From assembly GCF_007859715.1 (NCBI RefSeq), contig NZ_SJPG01000001.1:744001-808000 (forward strand): DNA of 64,000 nt, in the 5' to 3' direction. The position numbers and the translations under genes are program-made. Source of the stretch: Rubinisphaera italica (GTDB taxonomy: Bacteria; Planctomycetota; Planctomycetia; Planctomycetales; Planctomycetaceae). The notes under the pieces were generated by a model that did not search any database, was not told the origin of the DNA, and saw only the letters and a list, made by a program, of their open reading frames with translations. This document shows, one piece after another, positions 29,400 to 39,275 of this stretch (position 1 is its first letter; every line of letters begins with the position of its first letter).

Positions 29400-29721
29400 T
29401 CTGATCCATTGGCTGAGCCTCCTCATTGGAAGACGATGCCTTTCTCAAATAATTTTTCAATGATCGGCAGCATTGAATTGAGGCCCATGAATAATTGGCT
29501 TCAATTCATCACTCTGCTATTGATTGAAGAAAATGCTTGAAAACAATACTGGTTGTTGCTGTTCCATCCCGTAAGATGGAATGCGCTGGTTATGTTTTCT
29601 GCGTGAATGGGATGGATTCTTTTCTTTCAGTTTTCGACCTGCGGCACAGCCAATTTCATTCCTGAAACTCTGGGCATTCAACACTCGATAGAGTCGTTGA
29701 CGCGTTTTTCGAGGTTGCAAC
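29400..29721. other. intergenic region before the ABC exporter-like gene
   Basis: About 320 bases with no convincing gene. It ends with GAGG (29711-29714), seven bases before the GTG start of the ABC exporter-like gene, which decides that start. No terminator with a clear stem and T run was found after the permease. Confidence 0.4.
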
Positions 29722-31722
29722 GTGTACACATCAAATGGCGATACCTCGTCGACCTGGAAACGACTGTTTCCCCGATCGATGTGGCGACAACGCAATTCAT
29801 TACAACTGATTGGCCTCTCAATAATTTCTGGGGTGCTGCTGATCATGCTCTTTCTGATTGGTCTTCTGATTGCGGACCTGTTTGTCAGTCGGGGTGCAGT
29901 CGTTTTGCAGGGAAATGAGATTGAAATCGCCCGCGAACGATTTGGTGATGTCCTGGACGTGGTTGCCCAGCCCGAAGGATTGAATTTCTCTGAAAAACTC
30001 CGTCTGGAGAATCGTGGCTTACTGCATTCGCTCTGGCACTTTCTCAAACGAGATCGAATCTGGGCTCAGCCACTCATTTCAATGTATCAGAAATTCCCTC
30101 TGCTCCGGGAAAACAGCTCGGCTCTGATTTGTCTTCTCATTGCTGGAGCGACATTAGGAATGATACGCGGACTGATTCTGGCCCGCTGCCGAATTCAGGC
30201 TTCGCAATTGGGGATGTCGGTCAGCAACCAATTGCGTCGCTCCCTGCATCGTCAGGCGATGAGACTCGGTCCTGGCGATCTGCTCGATCATCAAATTCAT
30301 CAGGCGTATGATTTATTTCGCAATGACACTTCACAAATTCGGGATGGTATCACTGCGAATATTTATCGACTGACATTGCACCCGGTTTCATTGGCTGTCC
30401 TGTTTTTTCTGGGTTTGACGATCAGTCCACGACTGTTTCTGCAAATGGTCGTTCCGTTGCTCGCTTGCTGGTTAATGGTGGTACGGGAACGAACTCGATT
30501 TCAGAAAGCTCGCAAGCTGGCCGAATCGGAAGATCAATTACGATCAAATGTGCTGGCGGAAAGTTTAACAAAAACACGTCTGATCCGTGGCTATTCCATG
30601 GAAGAGTTCGACAACAACAACTTCAGCAAACATCTGGATCAACTCTCAACATCGACTTCAACAGTTCGTCGCAGGGAAGTCGTTTCCAGTTGGCTCTGTT
30701 GGGGACTGGTGCTCGGTTGTATGCTGATACTGGTGTTGCTGATGGGGGTGAAAGTTCTACTTCCGGAAGAGAATCCTCAGAGTTTACAGTTGTCTGAGGT
30801 GATACTGCTGAGCCTTGTCTTCGGCTTTGCCTTCAAACCATTATTACGACTTCGTGACCTGCGAGAGATTCGCAAAGATACCGCTTTGGCAGCCGAGAGA
30901 ATCTACCGCTACATGGCCCAGATTCCTGAAGTGGGACAAGCTGTCGGAGCAAAATTCCTGGATCCGCTGAGCAAATGGCTTGCGTTCGAAAATGTCAGTT
31001 ACAGTTTGCCAGGTGCAACTGGAAGGAAAATCCTGGATCACCTGGAAGTGAAGTTACCGGCTGGCGGTTTAACCGTGATTGCTGCTCCGAATCCTCTCGA
31101 AGCTCAAGCGATGATGTATATGCTCCCTCGATTTCTCGAACCACATGAAGGTCGAGTGCTGATCGATGGAGAAGATATCGCTTGGGTGACACTCGAATCA
31201 CTCCGTGCAGAAGTGTTGTATGTAGGTGGACGCGAAATTTATTTCACGGGATCGGTCCTCGAAAACATTACGTGTGGACAGGCAAATTTCACACAAGCCG
31301 ATGCGATTTCAGCTGCCAAGCGAGTTCACGCACACAATTTCATTCAACGATTACCTCAAGGATATGAAACCGTTCTTGGTGAACATGGCGAGCGATTAAG
31401 TGTCGGAGAAGAATTCCGGCTCGGACTGGCTCGCGCTCTCTTGCGAAATCCCGCTATTCTGATTCTAGAAGAACCCGACAAGGATTTGACTGAAGAAGAC
31501 AAATCCATGATCGACGATGCCTACGATCAGATTTGCCTGGGGCGAACCGTGTATGTGATCCCAAGCCGAATGAGCACCATCCGCCGCTCGGATCGAATTG
31601 TGCTGTTGCACGAAGGCAAAATTGCGACCGTCAATACTCAGGCCAATTTACTCGCTGGCAACGAACTGTATCGCCACTGGGAATACACCCGCTTCAATGT
31701 CTTCCGGCATCTTGGGAAGTAG
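29722..31722 (+). CDS. ABC exporter-like protein with degenerate nucleotide-binding domain
   Basis: 666 residues. The N-terminal half is a six-helix exporter domain (first helices near residues 25-50 and 132-155). The C-terminal domain aligns with ABC ATPases, but the key residues differ. The Walker A position reads AAPNPLEAQ (from residue 454) with no GxGK. The Q-loop Gln is replaced by Gly503. The signature is LSVGE (559-563). Walker B is ILILEEP, with Glu583 for Asp and Glu584 kept. The switch His is Ser615 in PSRMSTI. The fold and spacing are retained and the frame is intact over 2 kb, so it is probably not a decaying gene. A non-hydrolysing or heterodimer partner role is inferred. GTG start with GAGG. 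Confidence 0.82.
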   Translation: MYTSNGDTSSTWKRLFPRSMWRQRNSLQLIGLSIISGVLLIMLFLIGLLIADLFVSRGAVVLQGNEIEIARERFGDVLDVVAQPEGLNFSEKLRLENRGLLHSLWHFLKRDRIWAQPLISMYQKFPLLRENSSALICLLIAGATLGMIRGLILARCRIQASQLGMSVSNQLRRSLHRQAMRLGPGDLLDHQIHQAYDLFRNDTSQIRDGITANIYRLTLHPVSLAVLFFLGLTISPRLFLQMVVPLLACWLMVVRERTRFQKARKLAESEDQLRSNVLAESLTKTRLIRGYSMEEFDNNNFSKHLDQLSTSTSTVRRREVVSSWLCWGLVLGCMLILVLLMGVKVLLPEENPQSLQLSEVILLSLVFGFAFKPLLRLRDLREIRKDTALAAERIYRYMAQIPEVGQAVGAKFLDPLSKWLAFENVSYSLPGATGRKILDHLEVKLPAGGLTVIAAPNPLEAQAMMYMLPRFLEPHEGRVLIDGEDIAWVTLESLRAEVLYVGGREIYFTGSVLENITCGQANFTQADAISAAKRVHAHNFIQRLPQGYETVLGEHGERLSVGEEFRLGLARALLRNPAILILEEPDKDLTEEDKSMIDDAYDQICLGRTVYVIPSRMSTIRRSDRIVLLHEGKIATVNTQANLLAGNELYRHWEYTRFNVFRHLGK

Positions 31723-31748
31723 GACTACCATATTCAGAGTCAAATGGG

Positions 31749-31785
31749 TGGCGGGGTTGCTTCGCGTTATAAGAAGCCCCCGCCA
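31749..31785. repeat. GC-rich hairpin repeat
   Basis: The left arm TGGCGGGGTTGCTTC (31749-31763) pairs with the right arm GAAGCCCCCGCCA (31773-31785), allowing a two-base bulge. It lies 26 bases after the ABC exporter-like gene. It may end transcription, but no T run follows. It has the look of other planctomycete palindromic repeats. Confidence 0.5.
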
Positions 31786-31889
31786 TTGACTAACTTATTT
31801 CAGTATAGCCAATTTACGTCGAAGATTACTTTCTCGACTTCGTCATTAATAATCCAGTTTGTGAGTACAGGTTTAAGTTTTGAGCAACT

Positions 31890-32636
31890 ATGAGAACCGA
31901 TGATTTTCAAGAAATAATTAATGGTACGGAGAGTCGTTCGAGTCGTATTTTTAGTCTGATCATTCAATTTCTCATACTTGTTTCCCTAGTCACGTTTTCT
32001 ATAGAAACACTGCCAAATCTTTCCAAAAAAACTCAATCTGTTTTATATGTTATTGAAGTTTGCACGGTCGCAATATTTTCGATTGAATATTTGTTAAGAA
32101 TATTATTTGCGAAAAATCGACTTAAGTTTATCTTCAGTTTTTTTGGATTGATCGATCTAATTTCGATTCTTCCATTTTATGTTTCTGCAAATTTTGATTT
32201 GAGATCATTACGTGTTTTCCGCCTTTTGCGTCTTGTGCGAATTCTTAAATTAGTCCGTTACAGTGCCGCAATCAGAAGATTTCATCGAGCATTATTATTA
32301 TCTCGCGAAGAACTCATCCTATTTGGCATTGTCATGCTCATGCTGATTTATTTATCCGCGGTCGGAATTTACTATTTTGAAAATGAAGCTCAGCCTGACA
32401 AATTCGCTTCAGTTTTTCATTCTCTTTGGTGGTCAGTCGTAACGTTAACGACTGTGGGGTATGGTGATATTTTCCCTGTGACAGTAGGAGGGCGAGTGTT
32501 TACTTTTTTTGTACTCCTGATTGGACTGGGAATTGTTGCAGTACCAACAGGATTATTTTCATCAGCCTTGATCGAAGCCCGAAAACTGGAAATGACACCT
32601 CTCGAGGATCCTCTCAAAGAGGAAATTGAAAGCTGA
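31890..32636 (+). CDS. voltage-gated potassium channel (six-helix Kv type)
   Basis: 248 residues. S1-S4 voltage-sensor helices are followed by the pore. The S4 segment has regular Arg spacing (RSLRVFRLLRLVRILKLVR). The selectivity filter is TTVGYGD (Thr188-Asp193). S6 (FTFFVLLIGLGIVAVPTGLFSSAL) follows, and the C-terminal tail is short with no RCK/TrkA-N domain. It should form a tetrameric K+ channel in the inner membrane. The gene is visibly richer in A+T than its neighbours, which may indicate a different origin. Stands alone. Confidence 0.92.
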   Translation: MRTDDFQEIINGTESRSSRIFSLIIQFLILVSLVTFSIETLPNLSKKTQSVLYVIEVCTVAIFSIEYLLRILFAKNRLKFIFSFFGLIDLISILPFYVSANFDLRSLRVFRLLRLVRILKLVRYSAAIRRFHRALLLSREELILFGIVMLMLIYLSAVGIYYFENEAQPDKFASVFHSLWWSVVTLTTVGYGDIFPVTVGGRVFTFFVLLIGLGIVAVPTGLFSSALIEARKLEMTPLEDPLKEEIES

Positions 32637-32745
32637 TCCACAAATCAACGCGATGTTATGCCTTTCTTCTGCCAGTCTTAATGAATAGAATGGTCTGTTG
32701 CAGAGAAGAAATCCCACCTGAACCGATGAGCGGCTCATTCCCACC

Positions 32746-34101
32746 ATGAACGTGACACGAAATTTACGTGCGATCGACCTGGCCTTGAAAAGCCTGCTGC
32801 TGCAGCGATTGCGCTCGGGTTTGACGATGCTCGGGATTGTGTTCGGCGTTTTTTCTGTGATTGCGATGCTTGCCATCGGAGAGGGGGCCAGTCAGCAGGC
32901 ACAGGAACAGGTCCTCAAGCTGGGGGCGAATAATATTATTGTTCGCAGTAAGAAGCCGCCGGAAGGGTCGACCTCGAACAGCGGGAGCAGTGGTGCCCGA
33001 GTTTTGCGATACGGTTTGCTGCGAGCTGATTACAAACTGCTGCACGATTCTATTCCAACGGTTTCCGATGCCATCCCGATTCGCGAAACCTCGCATGAAG
33101 CACGCTATCGCGATCGCAAACTGGCGGTGCGGGTCGTTGGTTGCAATCCCAAATATCTCGATGTGAATCATCTGGAAGTCTCGCGTGGACGATTTGTCAC
33201 CGATCAGGATGAATTTCTTGCCGAAAACGTGGCCATCCTCGGCTCCGCGACTGCCGATACACTGTTTCCTTATGAGAATCCGATTGGCAAAACGGTCATG
33301 ATCAGTAACCAGCCGTATCAGGTCGTTGGCTATATGAAGCAACGGCAGGAGTCGGGGGGAATCGGCGGAAGTTTGACCGCTCAGGATTTTAACAGCGATA
33401 TTTACATCCCGCTCAAAACCTTCAGTAGCCGCTTTGGCGATTTGATCATTCGCTTCACTTCGGGGTCATTCACTGCTGAACAAGTGGAGTTGAATCAGAT
33501 TACCCTGCAGGTGAAAGACCGTAATGATGTGATGCCGACCGCTGAAGTGGTGAAAGAATCGCTCAAAAGAAATCATGCCACCGATAATGACTACGCGATT
33601 GTCGTCCCTCTGGAACTCCTGAAACAGGCGGATCAGATTCGGGCGATTTTCAACATGGTGCTCGGCTCAATCGCGGCCATTTCACTGGTCGTGGGGGGGA
33701 TTGGGATCATGAACATCATGCTTGCAACAGTGACCGAACGAACGCGGGAAATTGGAATCCGTCGCGCTCTCGGAGCCACGCGAAAGGATATTGTTCAGCA
33801 GTTTTTGACGGAAACAATTGTATTGGCTGGGACGGGAGGCGTGATCGGGATCATTATGGGACTGCTCACGCCCTGGGCGTTTAATGCGATTAAGTTTGTG
33901 GCAATTCGCATCCTCAACCTGGATGCCTCCGGTGGCGATTCGGAATTCAGCAAAATCTTTCTGGAAATGCAGCCCCAAATTGCAATCTGGAGTCTCCCGA
34001 TGGCCTTCGGCATTTCGGTGGCAATTGGAATTATCTTCGGAGTTTATCCTGCTCGCTCAGCTGCCCGGCTCGATCCGATCGAAGCTCTGCGTCACGAGTA
34101 A
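32746..34101 (+). CDS. MacB/FtsX-type ABC transporter permease, orphan
   Basis: 451 residues. A first helix ([27 protein letters not shown], in parts) is followed by a periplasmic MacB_PCD domain (about 45-300). Three C-terminal helices form the FtsX domain, with the [20 protein letters not shown] coupling segment and [18 protein letters not shown] at the end. Such permeases work with a separate LolD/MacB-type ATPase and often a membrane-fusion protein to export or extract envelope molecules. Neither partner is within the window, which is unusual for this family. The ATG lacks a strong ribosome site. Confidence 0.88.
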   Translation: MNVTRNLRAIDLALKSLLLQRLRSGLTMLGIVFGVFSVIAMLAIGEGASQQAQEQVLKLGANNIIVRSKKPPEGSTSNSGSSGARVLRYGLLRADYKLLHDSIPTVSDAIPIRETSHEARYRDRKLAVRVVGCNPKYLDVNHLEVSRGRFVTDQDEFLAENVAILGSATADTLFPYENPIGKTVMISNQPYQVVGYMKQRQESGGIGGSLTAQDFNSDIYIPLKTFSSRFGDLIIRFTSGSFTAEQVELNQITLQVKDRNDVMPTAEVVKESLKRNHATDNDYAIVVPLELLKQADQIRAIFNMVLGSIAAISLVVGGIGIMNIMLATVTERTREIGIRRALGATRKDIVQQFLTETIVLAGTGGVIGIIMGLLTPWAFNAIKFVAIRILNLDASGGDSEFSKIFLEMQPQIAIWSLPMAFGISVAIGIIFGVYPARSAARLDPIEALRHE

Positions 34102-34382
34102 GACTGGATCTTATCGTAAAGCGCAAGTAAGTGTGGATAAGTCAGTGGGCCTCATAGCTTACCCAACTTATCGAGGCGTGTAGATTCCTGTCACTGATGA
34201 GAATCTCAGGCAAACTCTCATTTCCGAACCGACACAGACGGTGTATGATACTCGAATCGCCATCTCGAAAGAGCGTCTCGCAGGTTGAAAACAAATTCGT
34301 GATGAGTCTTCTCGAATGAAAAACCGAGGGGGCAAAGCAAGCACATTATTCAAACTGTCCTACTGTTTGAGGAAGTCCTGGA

Positions 34383-36581
34383 ATGTCTGGTCCCATTCGC
34401 CTGATTTTGGCGATTCATAATCATCAGCCTGTTGGCAATTTCGATCACGTTGTCGAAGAGGCTTATCAGGACAGTTATCGTCCAATGCTCGAAACATTGG
34501 CCGATTATCCGGCTGTGAAATTGTCGCTGCATAACTCCGGCAGTTTACTCGACTGGATCGAACAGCATCGCCCCGAATATATCGAGCAACTCAAAGAACG
34601 GGTCGATGCCGGTCAGGTTGAAATTCTGGGGGGACCATTTTACGAACCGATTCTGGCCAGTATTCCTTCCCGGGATCGTGTCGGACAGATGCAGGCTTAT
34701 CGGAAACATCTGGAATCGATTTTCGGTCAAACGCCACGAGGCATGTGGGTGCCGGAGCGAGTCTGGGAGCAATCCTTCACTCGCGATGCGGTCGCCGCAG
34801 GTCTGAAATATACCGTGCTGGACGACTTCCACTTCAAAAATGCCGGCTTTGGCGAAGAAGAACTCTACGGCTACTTCGTGACTGAAGACGATGGCAAAAT
34901 GTTGTCGGTCTTTCCGATCAGTGAAAAACTTCGCTATACGATTCCGTTTGCCGAGCCGGAAGAAACAATTGAGTGGCTCAAGGAAGTTTACGAAAAACAG
35001 CCGGAAGCAGTCGTCGCGTTTGGTGATGATGGTGAGAAGTTCGGCACATGGCCGGGCTCGAAGCAACACGTTTACGGAGACGGCTGGCTGACGCGATTCT
35101 TCCAGTTACTGACCGATAATCAGGACTGGATTCGAGTTGTCACTTTCGCGCAGGCTGTCGAAGAAGTTTCTCCACTGGGACGGTGTTATCTGCCTGACTG
35201 CAGTTATCGCGAAATGACGGAGTGGGCGTTACCGACAGATCGTCAACTCGAGTTGATCCATCTGCAGCGCAAGCACAAAAATGAACCGGACTGGCCGGAA
35301 GTGCGGCAGCGATTGCGTGGTGGGTTCTGGCGAAACTTTCTGGTGAAATATCCAGAGGCTCATGAGATGTATTGCCGGATGCGGGAAATCAGCGATCGCC
35401 TGCACCAATTATTGCAGGATGCTCCCGAACTCGAACAGACGGAGAAATTCCAGTCCGCTCAGGATCATCTCTATCGTGGTCAATGCAATTGTCCTTACTG
35501 GCACGGGGCGTTTGGGGGGCTGTATTTACCGCATTTGCGGAATGCGATATATCATCATTTGATTGAAGCCGATTGTCTGGTCGAACAGATGGCTGGCAAA
35601 ACGGGACGCTGGGTCGAAATCTCGTCTCGGGATATGAATCTCGATGCCCGACAGGAAATCCGGATCGCGAGCGATCAACTAGTCGCCTATCTGGCACCGG
35701 CTCGGGGTGGACACATTTATGAGTTGGATGCCCGAGGTTCGTTTGTAAATCTGCTGGCAACACTGGATCGACGTCCGGAACCTTATCATGAAACAATTCT
35801 GGCTCATGCCTCTGGTGAGTTGGGTGGTCAGAATGAAACCGCTTCTGTTTCTGATGAAATCGTCTTCAAGCAGGAAGATCTGCATTTGAAACTTTCTTAC
35901 GATCAATGGGCACGAAAGAGCCTGGTCGATCACGTACTGCCTACCGGAATGACGATGGAAGAATTCCGTCTCGGCGGAGAGTTTGTCGGCGAAGCGGAAA
36001 AAGCTGTTTTCAAAACCTCACTCAAGCGTTCAGCCGATCGTGTGGAAGCGGTGATGTCGCGACGTTGTCGCTGGAAGGGACAAACACCGCTGCTCACCAA
36101 GTCGGTCGCAGTATCGAATTCGGCTCCCTCGGAGCTGGAAATTCATTATCGGCTCGATGATCTGGTCCCCGGTAAACCTGTGCATCTGGCTGTTGAATTC
36201 AATTTTGCAGCGATGGCTGCTGGTGTCGACAATCGATACTTCTATGGCGAAGATGGCTCGACCATTGGATATCTGGGAACCGATCAGGATCTGGCCGAAC
36301 ATACCCGGATCGGTCTGGTTGATGAATGGCTGGGACTGGATGCGTCTCTCGAATCGTCTCAGCCAGCTGGCATCTGGACGTATCCGCTGGAAACGGTCAG
36401 CCAGTCGGAAGGGGGCTTTGAACTGGTCCACCAGAGTTGTGCTGTGATTCTGCACTGGGAATTCACACCAGATTCTTCAGTCTGGGAAACGTCACTGCGA
36501 CTCAATATTGATACGTCTGCTGCACGGGCTCGACGGTTAGCTGCAGCTCCAGGATCGACCCGCATGACAGTAGAATCGTAA
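34383..36581 (+). CDS. GH57 4-alpha-glucanotransferase/alpha-amylase
   Basis: 732 residues. The GH57 catalytic barrel starts [17 protein letters not shown]. Region 3 [10 protein letters not shown] carries the nucleophile Glu125 and region 4 [14 protein letters not shown] carries Asp215/Asp216. This pattern matches the Thermococcus litoralis-type glucanotransferases. The C-terminal half is the all-beta DUF1925/DUF1926-type domain common to that subgroup. It should act on maltodextrin or glycogen in the cytoplasm, complementing the alpha-glucan made by amylosucrase (inference). GAGGAA precedes the ATG. No secretion signal. Confidence 0.9.
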   Translation: MSGPIRLILAIHNHQPVGNFDHVVEEAYQDSYRPMLETLADYPAVKLSLHNSGSLLDWIEQHRPEYIEQLKERVDAGQVEILGGPFYEPILASIPSRDRVGQMQAYRKHLESIFGQTPRGMWVPERVWEQSFTRDAVAAGLKYTVLDDFHFKNAGFGEEELYGYFVTEDDGKMLSVFPISEKLRYTIPFAEPEETIEWLKEVYEKQPEAVVAFGDDGEKFGTWPGSKQHVYGDGWLTRFFQLLTDNQDWIRVVTFAQAVEEVSPLGRCYLPDCSYREMTEWALPTDRQLELIHLQRKHKNEPDWPEVRQRLRGGFWRNFLVKYPEAHEMYCRMREISDRLHQLLQDAPELEQTEKFQSAQDHLYRGQCNCPYWHGAFGGLYLPHLRNAIYHHLIEADCLVEQMAGKTGRWVEISSRDMNLDARQEIRIASDQLVAYLAPARGGHIYELDARGSFVNLLATLDRRPEPYHETILAHASGELGGQNETASVSDEIVFKQEDLHLKLSYDQWARKSLVDHVLPTGMTMEEFRLGGEFVGEAEKAVFKTSLKRSADRVEAVMSRRCRWKGQTPLLTKSVAVSNSAPSELEIHYRLDDLVPGKPVHLAVEFNFAAMAAGVDNRYFYGEDGSTIGYLGTDQDLAEHTRIGLVDEWLGLDASLESSQPAGIWTYPLETVSQSEGGFELVHQSCAVILHWEFTPDSSVWETSLRLNIDTSAARARRLAAAPGSTRMTVES

Positions 36582-36589
36582 TTTGATGA

Positions 36590-37585
36590 TTAAGGAGCAG
36601 AAGCCCATTGCCAAGTGCCTGCAATTGCGAAAGGTCCATTCTGAGAATCGGTGTAATAGACGCCGCGTACTTCATAGATAAGTGAGGAATCGGAATAACT
36701 GGTCAGAAAATCTGGCGGGCCAGCGATGTAGGCAGAATTAGTAGCCGTCAAATCTCCCTGCTTATGGAAGTATTGGATTGGTGCCTGAAGCGAATCGGAT
36801 TCAAGCATTAAGCAGACTCCATCATTGGCATCAATTGTAGTCTCTCCAGAGAACGAGAAAGTCACCCAGCCCGGAAAGCCAACGGGTGCGTCATTACTTA
36901 AGAATGTTAGAGAGTCGTAATTTGTTGCCGTTGGCAAATTGAAGGCATCCGGCTGGCAAATTCTTACGGTTACTGTTTTGTCCTTTTTATTCTTCATACA
37001 ATACAAGTCAATTTCTGTAATTTTCCAGCTGATGGCTTCGGCGGGAAGAGTCGCTTTGAAGTATTGACCAGCAGAATTATTTGAACTGATATAGTTGACG
37101 CTAAGGCTTAAAAGGGATGTGTAATTACGGAGAACTTGAGGGCCGAACGTTTCCTGGGCCATTAAGTCGATACTAGTGACCTGCACGGTATTATCAAGCC
37201 GCCCAATTCCGAGCAGCTGCAATGCGACATCGGCATTTTGCAAATTGCCGTCACTATCCTGAACGATCCAACTGATGGTGCCGTTCACGCTGGCATGAAT
37301 ATTCGAAGGAGTTGTTTCGACCCCATTGCTGTAGCTGGTACGCCAGTTGGGATCGTTTTTGAGTTGATACAGCCCCAGTTCAACAGCCGATCGGGAGAGC
37401 AGGCGGGCGCGTTGCCTTTCGACGCCAGTCAGCATCTGATCCCGCTGCAGTCGCATTAGATTCATACCGGTCAGTCCGAGCATGGAAATGAGGACAGACA
37501 TGGTCACGATCAGTATGTACAGAGCCGCCCCACGGCGTCGCCGTGAATTCTTAGTCAGAGAATGAATTTGAAATTGACTCTGCAT
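36590..37585 (-). CDS. PilX/GspK-like secretion protein
   Basis: About 331 residues from ATG 37585. A basic N-terminus (KNSRRRRG) precedes one hydrophobic helix (AALYILIVTMSVLISMLGLTG), followed by residues typical of PilX/GspK minor pilins (ERQRARLLSRSAVELGLYQL). It lacks the Phe+1/Glu+5 signature of a canonical prepilin, as GspK/PilX-type proteins sometimes do. The large extracytoplasmic part is unlike known domains. It is the last gene of the leftward pseudopilin operon. An in-frame GTG at 37645 lies inside a repeat and is unlikely. Confidence 0.6.
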   Translation of the reverse strand: MQSQFQIHSLTKNSRRRRGAALYILIVTMSVLISMLGLTGMNLMRLQRDQMLTGVERQRARLLSRSAVELGLYQLKNDPNWRTSYSNGVETTPSNIHASVNGTISWIVQDSDGNLQNADVALQLLGIGRLDNTVQVTSIDLMAQETFGPQVLRNYTSLLSLSVNYISSNNSAGQYFKATLPAEAISWKITEIDLYCMKNKKDKTVTVRICQPDAFNLPTATNYDSLTFLSNDAPVGFPGWVTFSFSGETTIDANDGVCLMLESDSLQAPIQYFHKQGDLTATNSAYIAGPPDFLTSYSDSSLIYEVRGVYYTDSQNGPFAIAGTWQWASAP

Positions 37586-37638
37586 GGGAGATTTCAACAA
37601 TCGATCAAAGTAATTCTTGTCATAACTTCTGACGAAGG

Positions 37639-37702
37639 GTGGCACTGGCTACGCCAATGCTTCCGTTTGAGTCTTAATTTGCACTGGCGGAGCCAGTGGC
37701 AC
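37639..37702. repeat. imperfect inverted repeat (CACTGGCTCCGCCAGTG family)
   Basis: The arms 37639-37660 and 37681-37702 match as reverse complements at 19 of 22 bases, with a 20-base spacer. Each arm also contains an inner palindrome (GGCTNCGCC). It sits between two pseudopilin genes of one operon, so it would be transcribed. It could form a stable hairpin that lowers expression of the last gene. Confidence 0.65.
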
Positions 37703-37731
37703 ACATCCGGAAAATCAATTGAAGCAGGCCA

Positions 37732-38268
37732 CTAACGGTCTGAGGCATCGATTTCAAAATCCTGGCTGCGTAATGCCACCAGAGTTGCCATCGTTGTTCC
37801 CTGATATTTCACGGTCACCGTTATTCGTTTGAGGCCGGACTCATAAAGCAACACCTGTGATGGGGCTGATTTATTCACCCACGCGACTGAAACTTGTCTT
37901 TGCCAGTCCGTCGTATTTGTAATTGTGGTATTGGTCCGATCTTTCGGAGGGCTGGCAGACCAGCCATTGTAGTCGTCAACGTCATCGTAATTGGAGCGGG
38001 GTCCGTTGATATAGACAGCTTCCAAGAGTTCAAGGCCAAATAGAGGCAGGGAATTATCCCGGTAGGGCTTCCGCATGATCTCTGTCATCATTTCCTGAGC
38101 GAGTTGCTCGGCCTGAACATATCTGGCCGTCATCCCCCGGCCTCTCACGACTGCTCCAACACACTTGAGAGAGGTGATCATCAACACCGCCACCAACAGA
38201 GTCGAGATGCTGACTTCCAGCAGGCTGAACCCTTTGCGAGTTTCGAATTGATGATGCTTTCTGTGCAT
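37732..38268 (-). CDS. minor pseudopilin, GspI/PilV-like
   Basis: About 178 residues. The type III signal peptide has the cleavage site in TRKG-FSLLEVSIST, with Phe+1 and Glu+5, followed by a 20-residue hydrophobic helix. Residues after the helix (AEQLAQEMMTEIMRKPYRD) resemble GspI/PilV minor pilins. The rest is a short globular domain. It should be processed by a prepilin peptidase (not in this window) and join the tip of a pseudopilus. It follows the previous minor pseudopilin gene closely; a start at 38286 would overlap it by 11 bases. Confidence 0.78.
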   Translation of the reverse strand: MHRKHHQFETRKGFSLLEVSISTLLVAVLMITSLKCVGAVVRGRGMTARYVQAEQLAQEMMTEIMRKPYRDNSLPLFGLELLEAVYINGPRSNYDDVDDYNGWSASPPKDRTNTTITNTTDWQRQVSVAWVNKSAPSQVLLYESGLKRITVTVKYQGTTMATLVALRSQDFEIDASDR

Positions 38269-38275
38269 GTTGTTC

Positions 38276-38785
38276 CTAGTTGGCAACCATTGCGTTCATG
38301 TTCAGCAGCGGAATTTCCGTTTGGATTGTATTTGCTGTGGAACTGCCGGCTCTGAGTTTCACAATGATGGCAACAGTGCGTGTCCCATCGACAACATAAT
38401 TCACTTCAAAAAGATTAACGTTTTGTAAAATATCATATTCGTTCAATCCAATTTTACGCTTGAGGGGATCGCCGGAAATTCCGCTCCATTGGTATTGAAT
38501 TGTCTCTTCATTGCCATCGTTGTCTCGATCGGGAACATATACTTCAAATTTTGCAATTTCACTTGTTAAAATTTCGGTCGTGAATTGCAGCTCTGACATT
38601 TCCGTTAAGACATCGGCAACATCGATCAGCTCGTCGGCATTGGTGAGGGATAAATCGGTTGATTTCAACGTGAGAAACATCGCCGACATCAGTCCGGTCG
38701 TTAATACGGAGGTCGCGACTAACGAGACCACAATTTCCATCATGCTGAAGCCGCTTCGGATATTTCTCATACCATTAGTTCTCAT
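38276..38785 (-). CDS. minor pseudopilin, GspJ/PilW-like
   Basis: 169 residues. The prepilin signal is IRSG-FSMMEIVVSLVATSVL, with Glu+5 in the helix. A globular domain of about 130 residues follows, with a DNDGNEE segment that may bind calcium. The start codon overlaps the stop of the GspH-like gene (4 bases), so the two are translationally coupled. The assignment to the J/W position rests mainly on gene order and is less certain than the prepilin call. Confidence 0.72.
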   Translation of the reverse strand: MRTNGMRNIRSGFSMMEIVVSLVATSVLTTGLMSAMFLTLKSTDLSLTNADELIDVADVLTEMSELQFTTEILTSEIAKFEVYVPDRDNDGNEETIQYQWSGISGDPLKRKIGLNEYDILQNVNLFEVNYVVDGTRTVAIIVKLRAGSSTANTIQTEIPLLNMNAMVAN

Positions 38786-39252
38786 GGGATTGAAATTCGA
38801 CCGGAGGAGGCATGAACAATGACAGTTTTTTGTGCCCCGTTCACATCCAGCGTAACCGTTGCCTCGCTGGAGGGAATTCCGTATTGATTGAACGTGATCG
38901 CAGTTGTCGGTGTTGATGAAACGCTGACGATATCAGCAGGGCAAGCGGAATCTGTCAAGGAAACGACATAGGCTTGATCGGGATGATTGCGGTCCGAGAT
39001 GTCAGAAATCGTATAGCTTTCATTGACAATATCGAAACTAACGGTGATCGATTGACTTCGGGAAATCGCCTGCTGCCGTGCATATTGCAGATCTCCTGCA
39101 ATGGTCTCGGCAGCCTGCTTGAGACGATAGGCGTCTATGGAATCGTAAATTTTGGGGACTGCCACCGCAGAGAGAATTCCGATGATGAGAACGACCGTCA
39201 CCATTTCGATCAGAGACAATCCTGATCGTTTATTGAGAGCATAATTGTTCAT
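38782..39252 (-). CDS. pseudopilin GspH/FimT-like
   Basis: 156 residues from ATG 39252. The prepilin signal is KRSG-LSLIEMVTVVLIIGILSAVAVP (cleavage after Gly, Leu at +1, Glu+5). Then IYDSIDAYRLKQAAETIAGDLQYARQQAISR, seen as the family's QYARQxA pattern, and the beta-rich GspH domain. The start was chosen over an in-frame upstream start because it places the prepilin signal at the N-terminus. It lies 23 bases after the HD-GYP gene on the same strand. Confidence 0.82.
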   Translation of the reverse strand: MNNYALNKRSGLSLIEMVTVVLIIGILSAVAVPKIYDSIDAYRLKQAAETIAGDLQYARQQAISRSQSITVSFDIVNESYTISDISDRNHPDQAYVVSLTDSACPADIVSVSSTPTTAITFNQYGIPSSEATVTLDVNGAQKTVIVHASSGRISIP

Positions 39253-39275
39253 GAGAATGTCTTCTTGACTTTTCT

